A stretch of 41,343 nucleotides of DNA, taken from a virus. Location of the stretch: IMG/VR virus record IMGVR_UViG_3300022751_000009, positions 1 through 41,343 of that record, one strand, 5' to 3'. Every line of letters begins with the position of its first letter. Within the stretch, counting starts at the first letter, position 1. Positions 1-8,302 of the stretch are shown here, one piece after another. The translations under genes and the position numbers were made by a program. A model generated the notes under the pieces. That model saw nothing but the letters and a program-made list of their open reading frames with translations. It did no database searches and was not told where the DNA came from.

Positions 1-92
1 TCGCCCACAATCGGCCTCCAAACAAATATGCCCAGTACGCTATAAATAATAAGCGAACCGAGCATATAAAAGATGTGTTTATTGCCTTGCAT
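1..92 (-). CDS. 5' part of the membrane protein gene at 40880-41308 (duplicate through the overlap)
   Basis: This is the first 30 codons of the four-segment membrane protein annotated in full at 40880-41308, seen a second time because the window ends overlap. It is not a separate gene. Its ATG at 92 overlaps the stop of the preceding gene as TAATG. Confidence 0.9.
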   Translation of the reverse strand, partial: MQGNKHIFYMLGSLIIYSVLGIFVWRPIVG

Positions 93-127
93 TAGCTTTC
101 GCTTCTTGATCCTCTAGGCGGTATTCC
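1..127. repeat. Terminal direct repeat, left copy (circular-contig overlap)
   Basis: These 127 bases are identical to the last 127 bases of the window (41217-41343). Genes read smoothly across the junction: the coding region that begins at 41308 starts at the point equivalent to base 92, directly coupled to the gene ending at 92. The unique circle is therefore 41,216 bp. A length of exactly 127 equals a commonly used maximum assembly k-mer, so an assembly overlap is likelier than a physical terminal redundancy. Confidence 0.95.
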
Positions 128-319
128 CAAGTCGCTTTCGTCAACAGTCCAAACCGACAAACCCGCAACACTTCCTAGTGCGTATTCGGCTTCCTTTGCA
201 GCTGCGGCGGTTTCCATTTGTGCCAATTCCGTTGAATCCATATCGGCAATCAATTTATCGGATTTCAATGTTGCTCCTTTAGGCGATTTACTGTGATTGA
301 TTGTAGTAATTGTAATCAT
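92..319 (-). CDS. Hypothetical protein, 75 aa
   Basis: I do not recognise this protein. It is small and soluble-looking, with an acidic, alanine-rich middle (about residues 25-48) that could form a helix. Its ATG overlaps the stop of the preceding gene as ATGA, and its own stop overlaps the start of the next (membrane protein) gene as TAATG, so it is translated as part of the distal end of the tail-fibre operon. The coupling on both sides is the main evidence that it is real. Confidence 0.7.
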   Translation of the reverse strand: MITITTINHSKSPKGATLKSDKLIADMDSTELAQMETAAAAKEAEYALGSVAGLSVWTVDESDLGIPPRGSRSES

Positions 320-561
320 TTTTTAGCGGTATTAATTAATTTAATTGAATAAATCTGAATTTCTGTTTCCGTTTCTCGCTTCATTATACCGTCGATAAGA
401 ACGGGTTTAAAAGTCTGTTCTTCACCTGCCAATGTATAAATCGGAAATGGTTGTTTAATTGGGTTACACGGCTTTTGTTTCCAAGATCCAAACAAACATG
501 TGTAAGCACTCGCAATTAATATCATGCATGAAACTAGGAACAATCTTTTTGACGGCTTCAT
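316..561 (-). CDS. Small protein with N-terminal membrane or signal segment, 81 aa
   Basis: Residues 6-24 are hydrophobic after a short basic start (MKPSKR), giving a signal peptide or membrane anchor. There is a cysteine at the end of that stretch but no convincing lipobox. The rest is a short polar domain. It overlaps the fibre-like gene before it and the gene after it by ATGA, so it belongs to the same operon. Function unknown; its position at the end of the tail-fibre genes is compatible with a role in adsorption or lysis. Confidence 0.7.
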   Translation of the reverse strand: MKPSKRLFLVSCMILIASAYTCLFGSWKQKPCNPIKQPFPIYTLAGEEQTFKPVLIDGIMKRETETEIQIYSIKLINTAKK

Positions 562-1385
562 CAGAAAGCAATTTCAGCCTGGTTCACCAAAGTAACAGTA
601 GCTGTTCCAGATGTTGCCGTATTGATTCGGTATTGCGTTCCTGCATTCATCGGAAAGCATAACAGCCCCGTTTGTGCATTGGTAAGCTGCACACTTACCG
701 CAAGTGCCACGCTGTTGCTATTGGCTACCGTTGCAACATCTACCCACGCAGAGCCGTTGTAATACTGCGCCTTTGCCGTTGCTGTTGACGCGCCGATTAA
801 AAGCGGGTTTGTCGCGCTGCAAGTAATCGAGTAAAAACCAATCGATGATTTAGACGGCGTAAATGATGTGTTTACTGTTCGTGCCGGCGTGTAGTTTATC
901 GTAGGCGTTGCGGCAGGAATTGTGATAGTGTTTCCACCTGAAATACTTAACTGCCCGGTTCCTGAATTGTAAGACAACGTTTGAATTTCATTGCTTGTCG
1001 ATCCGTCGACTTCTGACGTAAGATACCCTGTATTATTTGTCCATTGTGAGATATTCCCGCTTTTGTTGGTCAGCGTGTTTGAACTTGAAGCGGTAATGAA
1101 TCCTGCATTATTTGTGAAACTGGAAAGAGTGGAAGGAACGCTGAATGTGAATCCTGTTTCATAGCTTCCTAAAATTGAAAGTATACCGCCGTCACGAAGA
1201 TAATAATCCCGTAAATAACAATCGCACATATTGATAGTGTCTTGTAATACGAGTTCTTTAGATGCTGATTTTGTAGTTTGCGTTTTTTTACGCGGTGGCT
1301 TTTCCCTTTCATCTGGAGTTGCCGAGAATCCGACAATTCCAAATACAACGGCGATCGCCAATACAAGTAAGTAGTTTTTTTTCAT
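561..1385 (-). CDS. Secreted-type tail fibre or receptor-binding protein, 274 aa
   Basis: The protein begins with a basic start and a hydrophobic stretch (about residues 4-21) like a Sec signal peptide. A middle region holds repeats of the type FTNNAGFIT and WTNNTGYLT followed by EVDGST, common in fibre and coiled structural proteins of Bacteroidetes phages. The C-terminal part (about 165-274) is rich in Ser, Thr, Ala and Gly and looks like a beta-sandwich tip, with YYNGSAWVD. It lies just after the long fibre gene at 1408-3789. The family is inferred from composition and place, not from a named domain. A signal peptide on a virion protein is odd. Confidence 0.6.
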   Translation of the reverse strand: MKKNYLLVLAIAVVFGIVGFSATPDEREKPPRKKTQTTKSASKELVLQDTINMCDCYLRDYYLRDGGILSILGSYETGFTFSVPSTLSSFTNNAGFITASSSNTLTNKSGNISQWTNNTGYLTSEVDGSTSNEIQTLSYNSGTGQLSISGGNTITIPAATPTINYTPARTVNTSFTPSKSSIGFYSITCSATNPLLIGASTATAKAQYYNGSAWVDVATVANSNSVALAVSVQLTNAQTGLLCFPMNAGTQYRINTATSGTATVTLVNQAEIAF

Positions 1386-1407
1386 TATATTTGGTTTTTA
1401 AAGGTTA

Positions 1408-3789
1408 CTAATCAATATCAGGTGTAGCTGTTATGTTGTTCGGACCTAAATCCTCAAAGACAAACCATGAGTTTGCGTTTGTGGTTGCTGTAGCCTGATT
1501 TGCTGAACTTGTAATTGCTGGAATCAAAGAACCCGCCCCTGAAATACGAACGGTTCCCGTAATACGCAATATAGCGTTAGCGGTGGCTGTCGACGTTGTG
1601 AGTGCCGTTGCTGATGCTGTCGTAACATCGCCCGATAATGCTGTGCTGGGTGTAGCTGACTTTGTTGCAAGGGATGTATATCTAATCCCTGATATTGTGG
1701 CTGTTCCCAAGAATCCGAATGAAACGCTGCCCATTGTACCAACGCCTGAAAGACTAATAAACCCGTCAAAGAAATAAGTTCGTGTCTGCGCCTGTAATGA
1801 TCCGTTTCCTGATGCACCAACGTTAAATGCTTTAGTAAGCGTGTTGGCAGTTATGGCGTAGTTGAACGCGGCATTTGGAGTCATTTCTGACTTTGCGCTT
1901 TTCCAAACCTGACTACCCGCAGAATTTATCGAAAGTACCTGCCCCTGAGTACCGTTTCCTAATACGGCAGTTGACGGAGTTACGTGAATAGAGCCTGTTG
2001 ACGCGTTTACATTGGTTACGAACCCAACACGCATCCTGAAATTAGGTGCAACAGGTATTGTCTGCGTTAATCCTCCTGGAGTTGTTTCTGAAAGGTAAAC
2101 CGCCCCTGTTGTAAAAGCGGAAGTGTTCAAAGTCCTTACCAATCCCAATGACGTAACGAACCCAAAAGCGTTGTTTGCTATTGCTTCAGTAGTAAGACCG
2201 GCGACAACCGTTGTAGTTCCTGAATTTGCCTGAGCCAATGCGATTGTTGGAACGTTTGCGCTTGTGCCGTTAATGTAAACAGCCGATCCGTTCGGTATTG
2301 TCGAGCCTGTAACATTCCTAACCCTTATCCATTGTTCCTGACCGATTTGTAACGATACGTTTGAATCGGAATTAAAAGCCGTAAAACAGTCATTCGTTGA
2401 ATCATAAACCATTGTTCCAGGAGAATGCGTTGGCGATGCCTGAGCCGCTAATGTAAGCCCTCCGTTATCGTCAATGCTTGCCCCGCTGTTTTGTATAATC
2501 TTGCCTGTTGTGCCGTCAAATCTGGCTATTGCATTGTCGGTTGATGCTGCTGCTCCTGCTGCTTTTTTTGCGAGTTCATCAAAAGTTCCATTAGAACCGG
2601 CAGCGTTAAGGCTTCCGTCTGTTGGTACTGCGTCGATGGCGGGGATTTGGTCAACGTTTGCAACTGTACCGTTACGCGCTTGCAAGGTCTGCACAAATGC
2701 CGCTCCGCTTGGGTCAGGCCATTCTAATGTCGTTGTTTCGCCCGCCGTATAATTGCCATGTCCTATCGAGAAATCATTATTTTCAATAATCCTAGCTGAA
2801 TTAGGCGTGTTACTAACCAATGTAACTTCCGCATTTGTTGCCGTTGCGGTTAAATTTGCTTCGGTTTGATATGTTGAATGTACTTTTACATTAGCTAAAT
2901 CATTTGGCCCGTCTGTAAATGCGCTAAATGTGTTTCCGTAAGGGTTTACAACACTTACCTCTATTGAGGTTACTGCTTCATTTGTGACAATTCCATAAAA
3001 AGCACCATTGGTATTAGTGAATTGCAAATCACTCTTTGTATGCACTGAACTAGCCGTACCATCGCCCATCGTCAATGTATGGTCGCCTAAGTCTACATCA
3101 GCGGTTGCGCCTGTGTATGGTACGCCGTCGCCTGAAATAGTTCCTAAGTCAATATTTCCTTCAACGTCGGCGAGTATCTTTGCGCCGCCGTTTAGGGTTG
3201 CGGAAAATACGGGGGTGTACTCGCCACCTGATACTGGTAGATTAGGAAGTTGGACATTGTAGTTTTCGGTTAGATTGTCGACTTTTATCTTGAGTTTTGC
3301 ACCAACTGAATTTTCCGCTGAAAATCCTTCCGCGTTAACTCCATAGAAACTGCCGTCCGAGTTTATAAAGTTAATAAGTGAAGGTGTTAATTCAAAAGTA
3401 TCATCCCCATCAGTAACAACCAAATTCGCTGTATCATCATCCCACATCTGCTGTAGGGAAGTGAAGCCGCCCTCAACAAGCGGTTGCCAAACGGAGCCAT
3501 CGAAATATTCATAACGCGTATTGGTAATGTTCCAAATAACAGTTGATACAGGCTGTCCGCTTGTAGCGTTTCGTTGCGTTGTTGTTAGGCGCGGAAATGT
3601 AATGCCTCCCGTAGTTGAAACAACATCCAAGGCCGAAGCAGGCGCGAGTGTTCCTATTCCTGTTTTATTTGCATAAGTTCCTGTAGCGTAAGGAATAAGT
3701 CCTTTGCCAAGTCTAATTCCATCAGGAAATGGAGATTGAGCATTTACGAAACCCGTTGCTAAAAGCAGTAATAAAATGTATTTTTTCAT
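1408..3789 (-). CDS. Long tail fibre-like protein with signal peptide, 793 aa
   Basis: Residues 1-17 form a clear Sec signal peptide with a cleavage site near FVNA-Q. What follows resembles the start of many Flavobacterium secreted proteins: GIGTLAPASALDV, then a FPRLTTTQRNA motif, then YEYFDGSVWQP. The body (about 100-790) is Ser/Thr/Gly/Asn-rich with VPYTGATADVDLGDHT, typical of fibre shafts. It is the largest member of the fibre cluster between 0.5 and 7.4 kb. Likely role: side or tip fibre that touches the cell surface. The host-like N-terminus suggests capture of a host surface-protein segment. No chaperone or cleavage domain seen. Confidence 0.7.
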   Translation of the reverse strand: MKKYILLLLLATGFVNAQSPFPDGIRLGKGLIPYATGTYANKTGIGTLAPASALDVVSTTGGITFPRLTTTQRNATSGQPVSTVIWNITNTRYEYFDGSVWQPLVEGGFTSLQQMWDDDTANLVVTDGDDTFELTPSLINFINSDGSFYGVNAEGFSAENSVGAKLKIKVDNLTENYNVQLPNLPVSGGEYTPVFSATLNGGAKILADVEGNIDLGTISGDGVPYTGATADVDLGDHTLTMGDGTASSVHTKSDLQFTNTNGAFYGIVTNEAVTSIEVSVVNPYGNTFSAFTDGPNDLANVKVHSTYQTEANLTATATNAEVTLVSNTPNSARIIENNDFSIGHGNYTAGETTTLEWPDPSGAAFVQTLQARNGTVANVDQIPAIDAVPTDGSLNAAGSNGTFDELAKKAAGAAASTDNAIARFDGTTGKIIQNSGASIDDNGGLTLAAQASPTHSPGTMVYDSTNDCFTAFNSDSNVSLQIGQEQWIRVRNVTGSTIPNGSAVYINGTSANVPTIALAQANSGTTTVVAGLTTEAIANNAFGFVTSLGLVRTLNTSAFTTGAVYLSETTPGGLTQTIPVAPNFRMRVGFVTNVNASTGSIHVTPSTAVLGNGTQGQVLSINSAGSQVWKSAKSEMTPNAAFNYAITANTLTKAFNVGASGNGSLQAQTRTYFFDGFISLSGVGTMGSVSFGFLGTATISGIRYTSLATKSATPSTALSGDVTTASATALTTSTATANAILRITGTVRISGAGSLIPAITSSANQATATTNANSWFVFEDLGPNNITATPDID

Positions 3790-3795
3790 AATTAT

Positions 3796-4383
3796 TTATT
3801 GGTATATTAATTCGACTACCTCACCGCCAAAACATTCAAAGTCTATGGTTACAATATCACCGGCCTGTGATACTTCAGTGTCGTTATATAATTTTGTACG
3901 GTTCACGAAAACCATCTTTATTGATTTTCCTGTAGTGGTCAATGTGAAGTTTTGTGTAGTGTTCGCTGTCGCTGTTGCGGTTTGTGTTATTAGAGGTGAA
4001 CCACCGCCACCGCCTCCAGCAGCAACATAAAGCAACCCATCTGTTCCGATAATCAATTGGTTCGCTGCATCACCGCTGATTAAATCGTCAGCCAATAATA
4101 CTTGGTCTTTCTGTCGTAGAAACTTTAATTGAATCAACCTCGCGGCTAATGTATTCGTACTTGTAAAACTCTCAACTGTCCCCCCGCTAGTCAAATCCTG
4201 AACGGTAACATTCACCCGCAAGTGATCGCGAAGTTTGCCGCCGTTTAGTTTCTCAACCTGGAATGTTTCGCCCTCAAAAAACCAATAGCCGCCGTTATTC
4301 TGCAAACGTTCGGTCTGCAAATTGGATGGCTCCATCGAGAAGTTATCCGTGCCGTGCTTGATTATTTTTAAGGTATCTGCCAT
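3796..4383 (-). CDS. Tail appendage protein with glycine hinge, 195 aa
   Basis: Two parts are separated by a glycine hinge of six residues near residue 126. The N-terminal part contains a predicted helical stretch (LAARLIQLKFLRQKD), and the C-terminal part is Thr-rich beta sequence. This arrangement fits a structural appendage. Its ATG overlaps the stop of the previous gene as TAATG. It sits between two other fibre-cluster genes. I do not recognise a named family. Confidence 0.55.
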   Translation of the reverse strand: MADTLKIIKHGTDNFSMEPSNLQTERLQNNGGYWFFEGETFQVEKLNGGKLRDHLRVNVTVQDLTSGGTVESFTSTNTLAARLIQLKFLRQKDQVLLADDLISGDAANQLIIGTDGLLYVAAGGGGGGSPLITQTATATANTTQNFTLTTTGKSIKMVFVNRTKLYNDTEVSQAGDIVTIDFECFGGEVVELIYQ

Positions 4384-5240
4384 TATTTTGTAAGTCTTGC
4401 CGTGAATAATCCCGAATTGGGGTTAATCGTTGAGGCTGTGTTGTTGTAGAATCGAGCCGTCCAAGTGTCGTTTGACGTTACGAACGCGGTATATTCACCG
4501 CCTTGCGCCATTATACTCGGAGGCGGGGTTAATGTCATTACATCCTTTTCCCTTGCGCCAAATAGCGGAAGTCCTGTAATGTCTGTAGTTGCACCCGAAA
4601 GCGTGCTTCCGAAGTCAAGTGTCAAATCATCAACGAACATATTTTTTGGTGGCATAAAAACAGGAGGCAATCCTAAAAGCCTGTCATTAGCAAAAAGGCC
4701 AATTCCTCCAACCCATAACGTGGAATTTCCTTCGGTTGTGGTTGGATCGGTTGTATGCGTAAATTGAAAGTCAACTGACCCTGAAAGGTTTTGTACAAGT
4801 GCCGCAAAAAGATACCATCTTTCCCTTACCATCTGTACTTCGCCGTTTTCTTCCAATGGAAGGGTAAAAAGTATCTGGTTGTCTGCTACAGCAGGTGATC
4901 CGTTTAGCGTTACATCTACCTGAAACGTATGGGCAGCATATTGCAACACGTTTTGTCGCTGCAAAATAGGCATTACAACCCAAAATCCATCGTTTGACGG
5001 TGGCGATAGCTGAGTAGAGAGTACTGTTCCCATATTCCACACCAATGGAGTATCGTCTGTATCGTTGTAAGACTTTATACATTGGGTACCAAAATAATGG
5101 TAATCCGTGTCAAATGAAACACCGCTCCCTGCCGATCCGCTCACTTTAGTAAGGGTGGTAAGTATCTGAAGAGATGAAAAATAGTTTAACAGGTTCGGTG
5201 AGAACCTTGCCATTTCCTGAAATACGCTTCCGTTTATCAT
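4383..5240 (-). CDS. Putative tail appendage protein, 285 aa
   Basis: A beta-rich protein with no signal peptide. The first 190 residues resemble a jelly-roll sandwich (FDTDYHYFG, FQVDVTLNG, RWYLFAALV spaced along a beta pattern), as in carbohydrate-binding modules. The last 70 residues form a second beta module (MTLTPPPS, WTARFYNN). It is stop/start coupled on both sides within the fibre cluster. A sugar-binding or baseplate role is inference from fold-like pattern and place. Confidence 0.5.
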   Translation of the reverse strand: MINGSVFQEMARFSPNLLNYFSSLQILTTLTKVSGSAGSGVSFDTDYHYFGTQCIKSYNDTDDTPLVWNMGTVLSTQLSPPSNDGFWVVMPILQRQNVLQYAAHTFQVDVTLNGSPAVADNQILFTLPLEENGEVQMVRERWYLFAALVQNLSGSVDFQFTHTTDPTTTEGNSTLWVGGIGLFANDRLLGLPPVFMPPKNMFVDDLTLDFGSTLSGATTDITGLPLFGAREKDVMTLTPPPSIMAQGGEYTAFVTSNDTWTARFYNNTASTINPNSGLFTARLTK

Positions 5241-5725
5241 TATTTTGCTAGATTATATGTAAAATCAAAATCCCATTTTGCCGCCGTGAAAGCAGGTATT
5301 GCTCCAAGTGTCCTTACCGTTGCAACTCCAGCCAAATAAATAAGCTGACAGTCCAATGTACTGTTATAAACCCTGTCGTAAGCTTTGAAGTTTACGATAA
5401 CATTAGTCAGGTTTCCAAATTGTTGGTCTAATGGCAGCCAATCAGTGTCTTTAAATGTAAAAATAACTTGGTTGTTGTCCTGACTGTAGTTTACCTTTAA
5501 ATACCCTACGCACCTTGCTAATTGGAAGGATTTAGAAAGCACTATCTGATAAGGGATAGACGCTGTTGCTACTTTTGTTGTATAGGTTTCGGTACCGTTG
5601 GAATCAACAGCTTTTTCGTAGCCGCTGTCCAACATCTGCTGCCACAAATTACGTTCGGTAGAAATTGGATTATTTCCTCCGTCAGTCCTTGCGGCAATTA
5701 ATGTTTCTATTGCTAATTTATTCAT
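5240..5725 (-). CDS. Hypothetical tail-cluster protein, 161 aa
   Basis: The first 60 residues are polar, with LWQQMLDSGYEKAV; the rest is beta-rich and ends in WDFDFTYNLAK. No known domain is recognised. The stop and start codons of the neighbours overlap it as TAATG, so the gene is part of the same translated string as the appendage genes. A structural role is inferred only from location. Confidence 0.55.
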   Translation of the reverse strand: MNKLAIETLIAARTDGGNNPISTERNLWQQMLDSGYEKAVDSNGTETYTTKVATASIPYQIVLSKSFQLARCVGYLKVNYSQDNNQVIFTFKDTDWLPLDQQFGNLTNVIVNFKAYDRVYNSTLDCQLIYLAGVATVRTLGAIPAFTAAKWDFDFTYNLAK

Positions 5726-6051
5726 TATGCTGTGAAATAATCGTTATTATTATAGTCCGCGTTGTTGTAGTCACCATCTGATATTTCGAAAGCCCAAGTA
5801 GTTTCATCTACTACCGAAACCGTCTGCCCCGATGCTGAATTGAACAGCCCCGAAGTAAAATTAATATAATATTTGCCATTTGCAAACGGTAACGATGAAA
5901 TATCTATGGTAAATGTATTTCCTGCAATAGAAATGTCGGTTTCGGTGAATTGGTAAAGCTCTGTGCCGTCCTCCAAATAAACCGTAAGCGTTCCCGTTCC
6001 GAGAGTAATCGGATAATTGAATGTGCCTGTTATTTCGTTTGGAAAAGTCAT
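5725..6051 (-). CDS. Small beta-rich tail-cluster protein, 108 aa
   Basis: The sequence resembles a single immunoglobulin-like beta domain: alternating hydrophobic strands such as TLTVYLEDGTELYQF, and GKYYINFTSG followed by ASGQTVSVVDE. Such domains decorate phage tails and baseplates. The C-terminus is Asp/Asn/Tyr-rich (DGDYNNADYN). Coupled by TAATG to both neighbours. Assignment as a decoration domain is inference. Confidence 0.55.
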   Translation of the reverse strand: MTFPNEITGTFNYPITLGTGTLTVYLEDGTELYQFTETDISIAGNTFTIDISSLPFANGKYYINFTSGLFNSASGQTVSVVDETTWAFEISDGDYNNADYNNNDYFTA

Positions 6052-6458
6052 TATGGTAGAACCATTATAATTATATTCATCTTAAAATTATCATCGGCGG
6101 CTCCTGACGCTATAACTCCCATTTTTAAAACAGTACCACTTTGTCTTTCTATGTAAAATTGTTTTGGATCAATGTAACCACTTGCTCCGGTTCCTGAAGC
6201 AATAACAACAGTTTTAAGGTCTGTAAATACAGAACTTGAAGCTGTTATAGTAAAATATCCCATAGCGTCTCTAGTCCAAGAAATGCTAGCGCCAATATTA
6301 CTTTTGAAATTAGGAACAGGATTATCTGTATTTGATTGTGTTACATATGCCGCGTAAGAAGGCACATTAAACACCATGCTTGTAAGCTCAGCCGCATTCC
6401 CGTTAAGTTTACTCCTAACCGATGCATTGCTTTCCCCGTTTGTAAAAGTTTGTGCCAT
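6051..6458 (-). CDS. Tail-cluster protein with fibre-type N-terminus, 135 aa
   Basis: The start (FTNGESNASVRSKLN then NAAELT) looks like the short helical N-terminal attachment segment found in many phage fibre or tailspike proteins. The rest is a beta domain ending in a hydrophobic strand (NIIIMVLP). It lies between the 313-residue baseplate-like protein and the small beta-rich protein. Probable virion appendage; no enzymatic motif. Confidence 0.55.
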   Translation of the reverse strand: MAQTFTNGESNASVRSKLNGNAAELTSMVFNVPSYAAYVTQSNTDNPVPNFKSNIGASISWTRDAMGYFTITASSSVFTDLKTVVIASGTGASGYIDPKQFYIERQSGTVLKMGVIASGAADDNFKMNIIIMVLP

Positions 6459-6469
6459 AATATTTTATT

Positions 6470-7411
6470 TTAATCTTGCCAAGTTAATGAATCATCCCAT
6501 ACTTCTGTATCATCCCATATATTTATCGGTGGTGTCGGAACTCTAGGCGTATAAACACCACTCGGACTGAACGAAACCAACATAAAGTTAGGCGTTATTT
6601 GGTATGCAGGAATGTATCGCTGCGATTTGTCAACGTATGCCGCGAATGATGCCGAAAAGAAGTTGCTGCCGCCCAATACTGATTCCGATGCCGTTTCAAA
6701 GGCCGTTACGCGTTCTGCATAGCTTCTGTTGCCTTTAGTAACCCAAACAACAGGCGAGTAGGTAATGTATTGGAACGCCTCTAATTCTTGGTTGGTTTGG
6801 TATTCAACGGTAAACAAGTGACTGAAACTCGGAATAAGTCCGTTCTGAATTGTTTGGCTACCTGTGTTCAGGTATAGTTCGCGCTGTGTTTTCGGATCTA
6901 GTTTGGTAAAGCTGCCCTTAAACCTGCACGACTGCATAAATGGCGCGTTGATATAGTCAACACCGTGAAAGACTCCGTAAGCCCTCCAGTCAACCCTGAA
7001 AGTGTCTTGAATGTCTTCAAGAACCCTGAATGGGTTGGAATAAAATACATTTTTCGGGTTGGTCGTTTGCGTGAATCTTAAATGAACGGGCGCGGGGAAC
7101 TGCTGCCCTATATTTACAATCTCAAAAGTGATATTGAACAGTCCGCTTCTGGAGTTGTTGTGCGTTCGTATTGTGACTTTATCGGTAATGTCCGCGAGTA
7201 CCGTTCCGCACGTTGTAATAAGCTCCACCTTTGCATCTGTCGCGAAATTTATATCAACATTACTCGATGTGGTAAGGCAGTAATGCTCGGTAGGTGAAAG
7301 GACAATGAATCTGTTGAATATCGTTGCCTGTTGCGGATCATCAAGACACTCGAACACCTCCTGCAATGAAGGCTTTAGGAATATCGGCGCGAAGTCTTGA
7401 ATGTAGTTCAT
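6470..7411 (-). CDS. Putative baseplate or tail-tip protein, 313 aa
   Basis: The protein has no signal peptide or membrane segment. It is mostly beta with several aromatic strands and ends in a Trp/Asp-rich tail (NIWDDTEVWDDSLTWQD). It is the first gene of the appendage cluster after the tail-tip protein. A -7 box (TATATTTG, 7417-7424) ends only six bases before its ATG, so a leaderless transcript is possible. I do not recognise the family; the tail role is inferred from gene order. Confidence 0.55.
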   Translation of the reverse strand: MNYIQDFAPIFLKPSLQEVFECLDDPQQATIFNRFIVLSPTEHYCLTTSSNVDINFATDAKVELITTCGTVLADITDKVTIRTHNNSRSGLFNITFEIVNIGQQFPAPVHLRFTQTTNPKNVFYSNPFRVLEDIQDTFRVDWRAYGVFHGVDYINAPFMQSCRFKGSFTKLDPKTQRELYLNTGSQTIQNGLIPSFSHLFTVEYQTNQELEAFQYITYSPVVWVTKGNRSYAERVTAFETASESVLGGSNFFSASFAAYVDKSQRYIPAYQITPNFMLVSFSPSGVYTPRVPTPPINIWDDTEVWDDSLTWQD

Positions 7412-7416
7412 TATTG

Positions 7417-7424
7417 CAAATATA
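7417..7424 (-). promoter_or_regulatory. Possible -7 box TATATTTG
   Basis: The minus strand reads TATATTTG, a full match to the Bacteroidetes -7 consensus TAnnTTTG. A TTG lies 15 nt upstream rather than 19, so the -33 match is weak. The start codon follows within six bases, which would give a leaderless message for the 313-aa protein. Confidence 0.4.
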
Positions 7425-7479
7425 AAATAAAATCCCTAACAAATTAATGATATGGATTGAAAATTATATTAAGAATAGT

Positions 7480-7620
7480 GTTTTGCTCCACAGTCTCTTG
7501 CTTTCGCATTGTAGGCGTGCAGTAACGCCTCGTTGTTCGGATATACCTACTCTGTGGATACGGGAGTTTTTTAGAGAAACCCCGATTGTAAAACTCGTTA
7601 TCAATCCTATATGTTACTTA
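7480..7620 (-). ncRNA. Candidate structured non-coding RNA between tail genes
   Basis: No credible gene covers 7412-7655. On the minus strand the stretch can fold compactly. Helix TCCACAG/CTGTGGA (7552-7558 with 7487-7493) closes a region holding a GGCGT/ACGCC hairpin (7514-7529) and a TGC-GAAA-GCA hairpin with a GNRA tetraloop (7499-7508). Upstream, GAGTTTT (7590-7596) pairs with AAAACTC (7564-7570), with CGGG/CCCG able to cross it. The GNRA loop exists only on the minus strand, which decides the orientation. The class of RNA is unknown; it does not match hammerhead cores I can recall. Confidence 0.4.
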
Positions 7621-7655
7621 CGCGTCCGCTTTCTCTTTTAATGATTGACCTATTG

Positions 7656-7853
7656 TTATTCATTTGTAAATCCAAAAATACTAAAACCTTCATCATCTGA
7701 ATCCCTACTTGCGTTTTTTGCTACCACCCACTTATGCCAAAGCGAATCAATGCGGTCTTCACCACATTTTATCCATTCTCCGTTGCTGTAATAATATTGT
7801 TGTTCATTGTCCTTCTCTTTGAATGAGGGTGTGAATTCTTCTGGTGGTTTCAT
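7656..7853 (-). CDS. Hypothetical protein, 65 aa
   Basis: A small acidic and aromatic protein (QQYYYSNGEWIKCGEDRIDSL) of unknown function, with no membrane segment. It is 12 bases after the 144-aa gene and is followed by the structured non-coding stretch. The two genes sit between tail tip and baseplate genes but do not look structural; they may be a later insertion (a moron) with its own promoter at 8365. Confidence 0.55.
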   Translation of the reverse strand: MKPPEEFTPSFKEKDNEQQYYYSNGEWIKCGEDRIDSLWHKWVVAKNASRDSDDEGFSIFGFTNE

Positions 7854-7865
7854 GATTTCTTAAAA

Positions 7866-8300
7866 TTAAGAGAAAAATTCATTACTTATAACCTGTGTAA
7901 TTACTGCGTAAAGTTGCTTTTTATTTTCATCTGTTAAAACTCCGTAACCGGTAAATGAAAGTTTTTCAGTATTTCCATCTCTGATTTTTACCTCCAATGT
8001 TATTGCCGATCCTTTTGGTTTATCAATTCTGTTTTCAGTAGTTTCTGGTAAAAAAGTACGGGTTATTATTTTAGGCTCAGTCATTTTCACCCTTGAATAT
8101 TTAATTACTGGTAAACTGAACCCTTGTTTATTTGCTTTTGTGACATTGTTTTCACGATAAACAAACATATCCATCGTTATTAATTCGATACCTTGACCAC
8201 GTATCATAGATAAAAATTCTTTCAAATTAGAATCTATCTTATCTACTAGAAGTTGTTTTTTGCCGTCCATTATATTTGCGGCTGCAGTTGTCTTGTTCAT
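7866..8300 (-). CDS. Hypothetical protein, 144 aa, first gene of the 8.36-kb promoter
   Basis: I do not recognise this protein. Residues 14-45 look helical (LLVDKIDSNLKEFLSMI), followed by a beta-rich second half (ITLEVKIRDGNTEKLSF). No signal, membrane segment or cysteine. It is preceded by a promoter with the palindromic element and by a leader with an interleaved terminator, so its expression, and that of genes behind it, is probably conditional. Confidence 0.6.
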   Translation of the reverse strand: MNKTTAAANIMDGKKQLLVDKIDSNLKEFLSMIRGQGIELITMDMFVYRENNVTKANKQGFSLPVIKYSRVKMTEPKIITRTFLPETTENRIDKPKGSAITLEVKIRDGNTEKLSFTGYGVLTDENKKQLYAVITQVISNEFFS

Positions 8301-8302
8301 AA

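Noticed and set aside
1408-3789. Diversity-generating retroelement target in the fibre gene
   Set aside because: No reverse transcriptase and no template-like near-repeat of a fibre 3' end could be found in the window.
7447-7641. Plus-strand open frame of 64 codons in the gene-free stretch
   Set aside because: Composition is Cys/Arg/Leu-rich and irregular, and the GNRA tetraloop exists only on the other strand. A structured RNA explains the stretch better.
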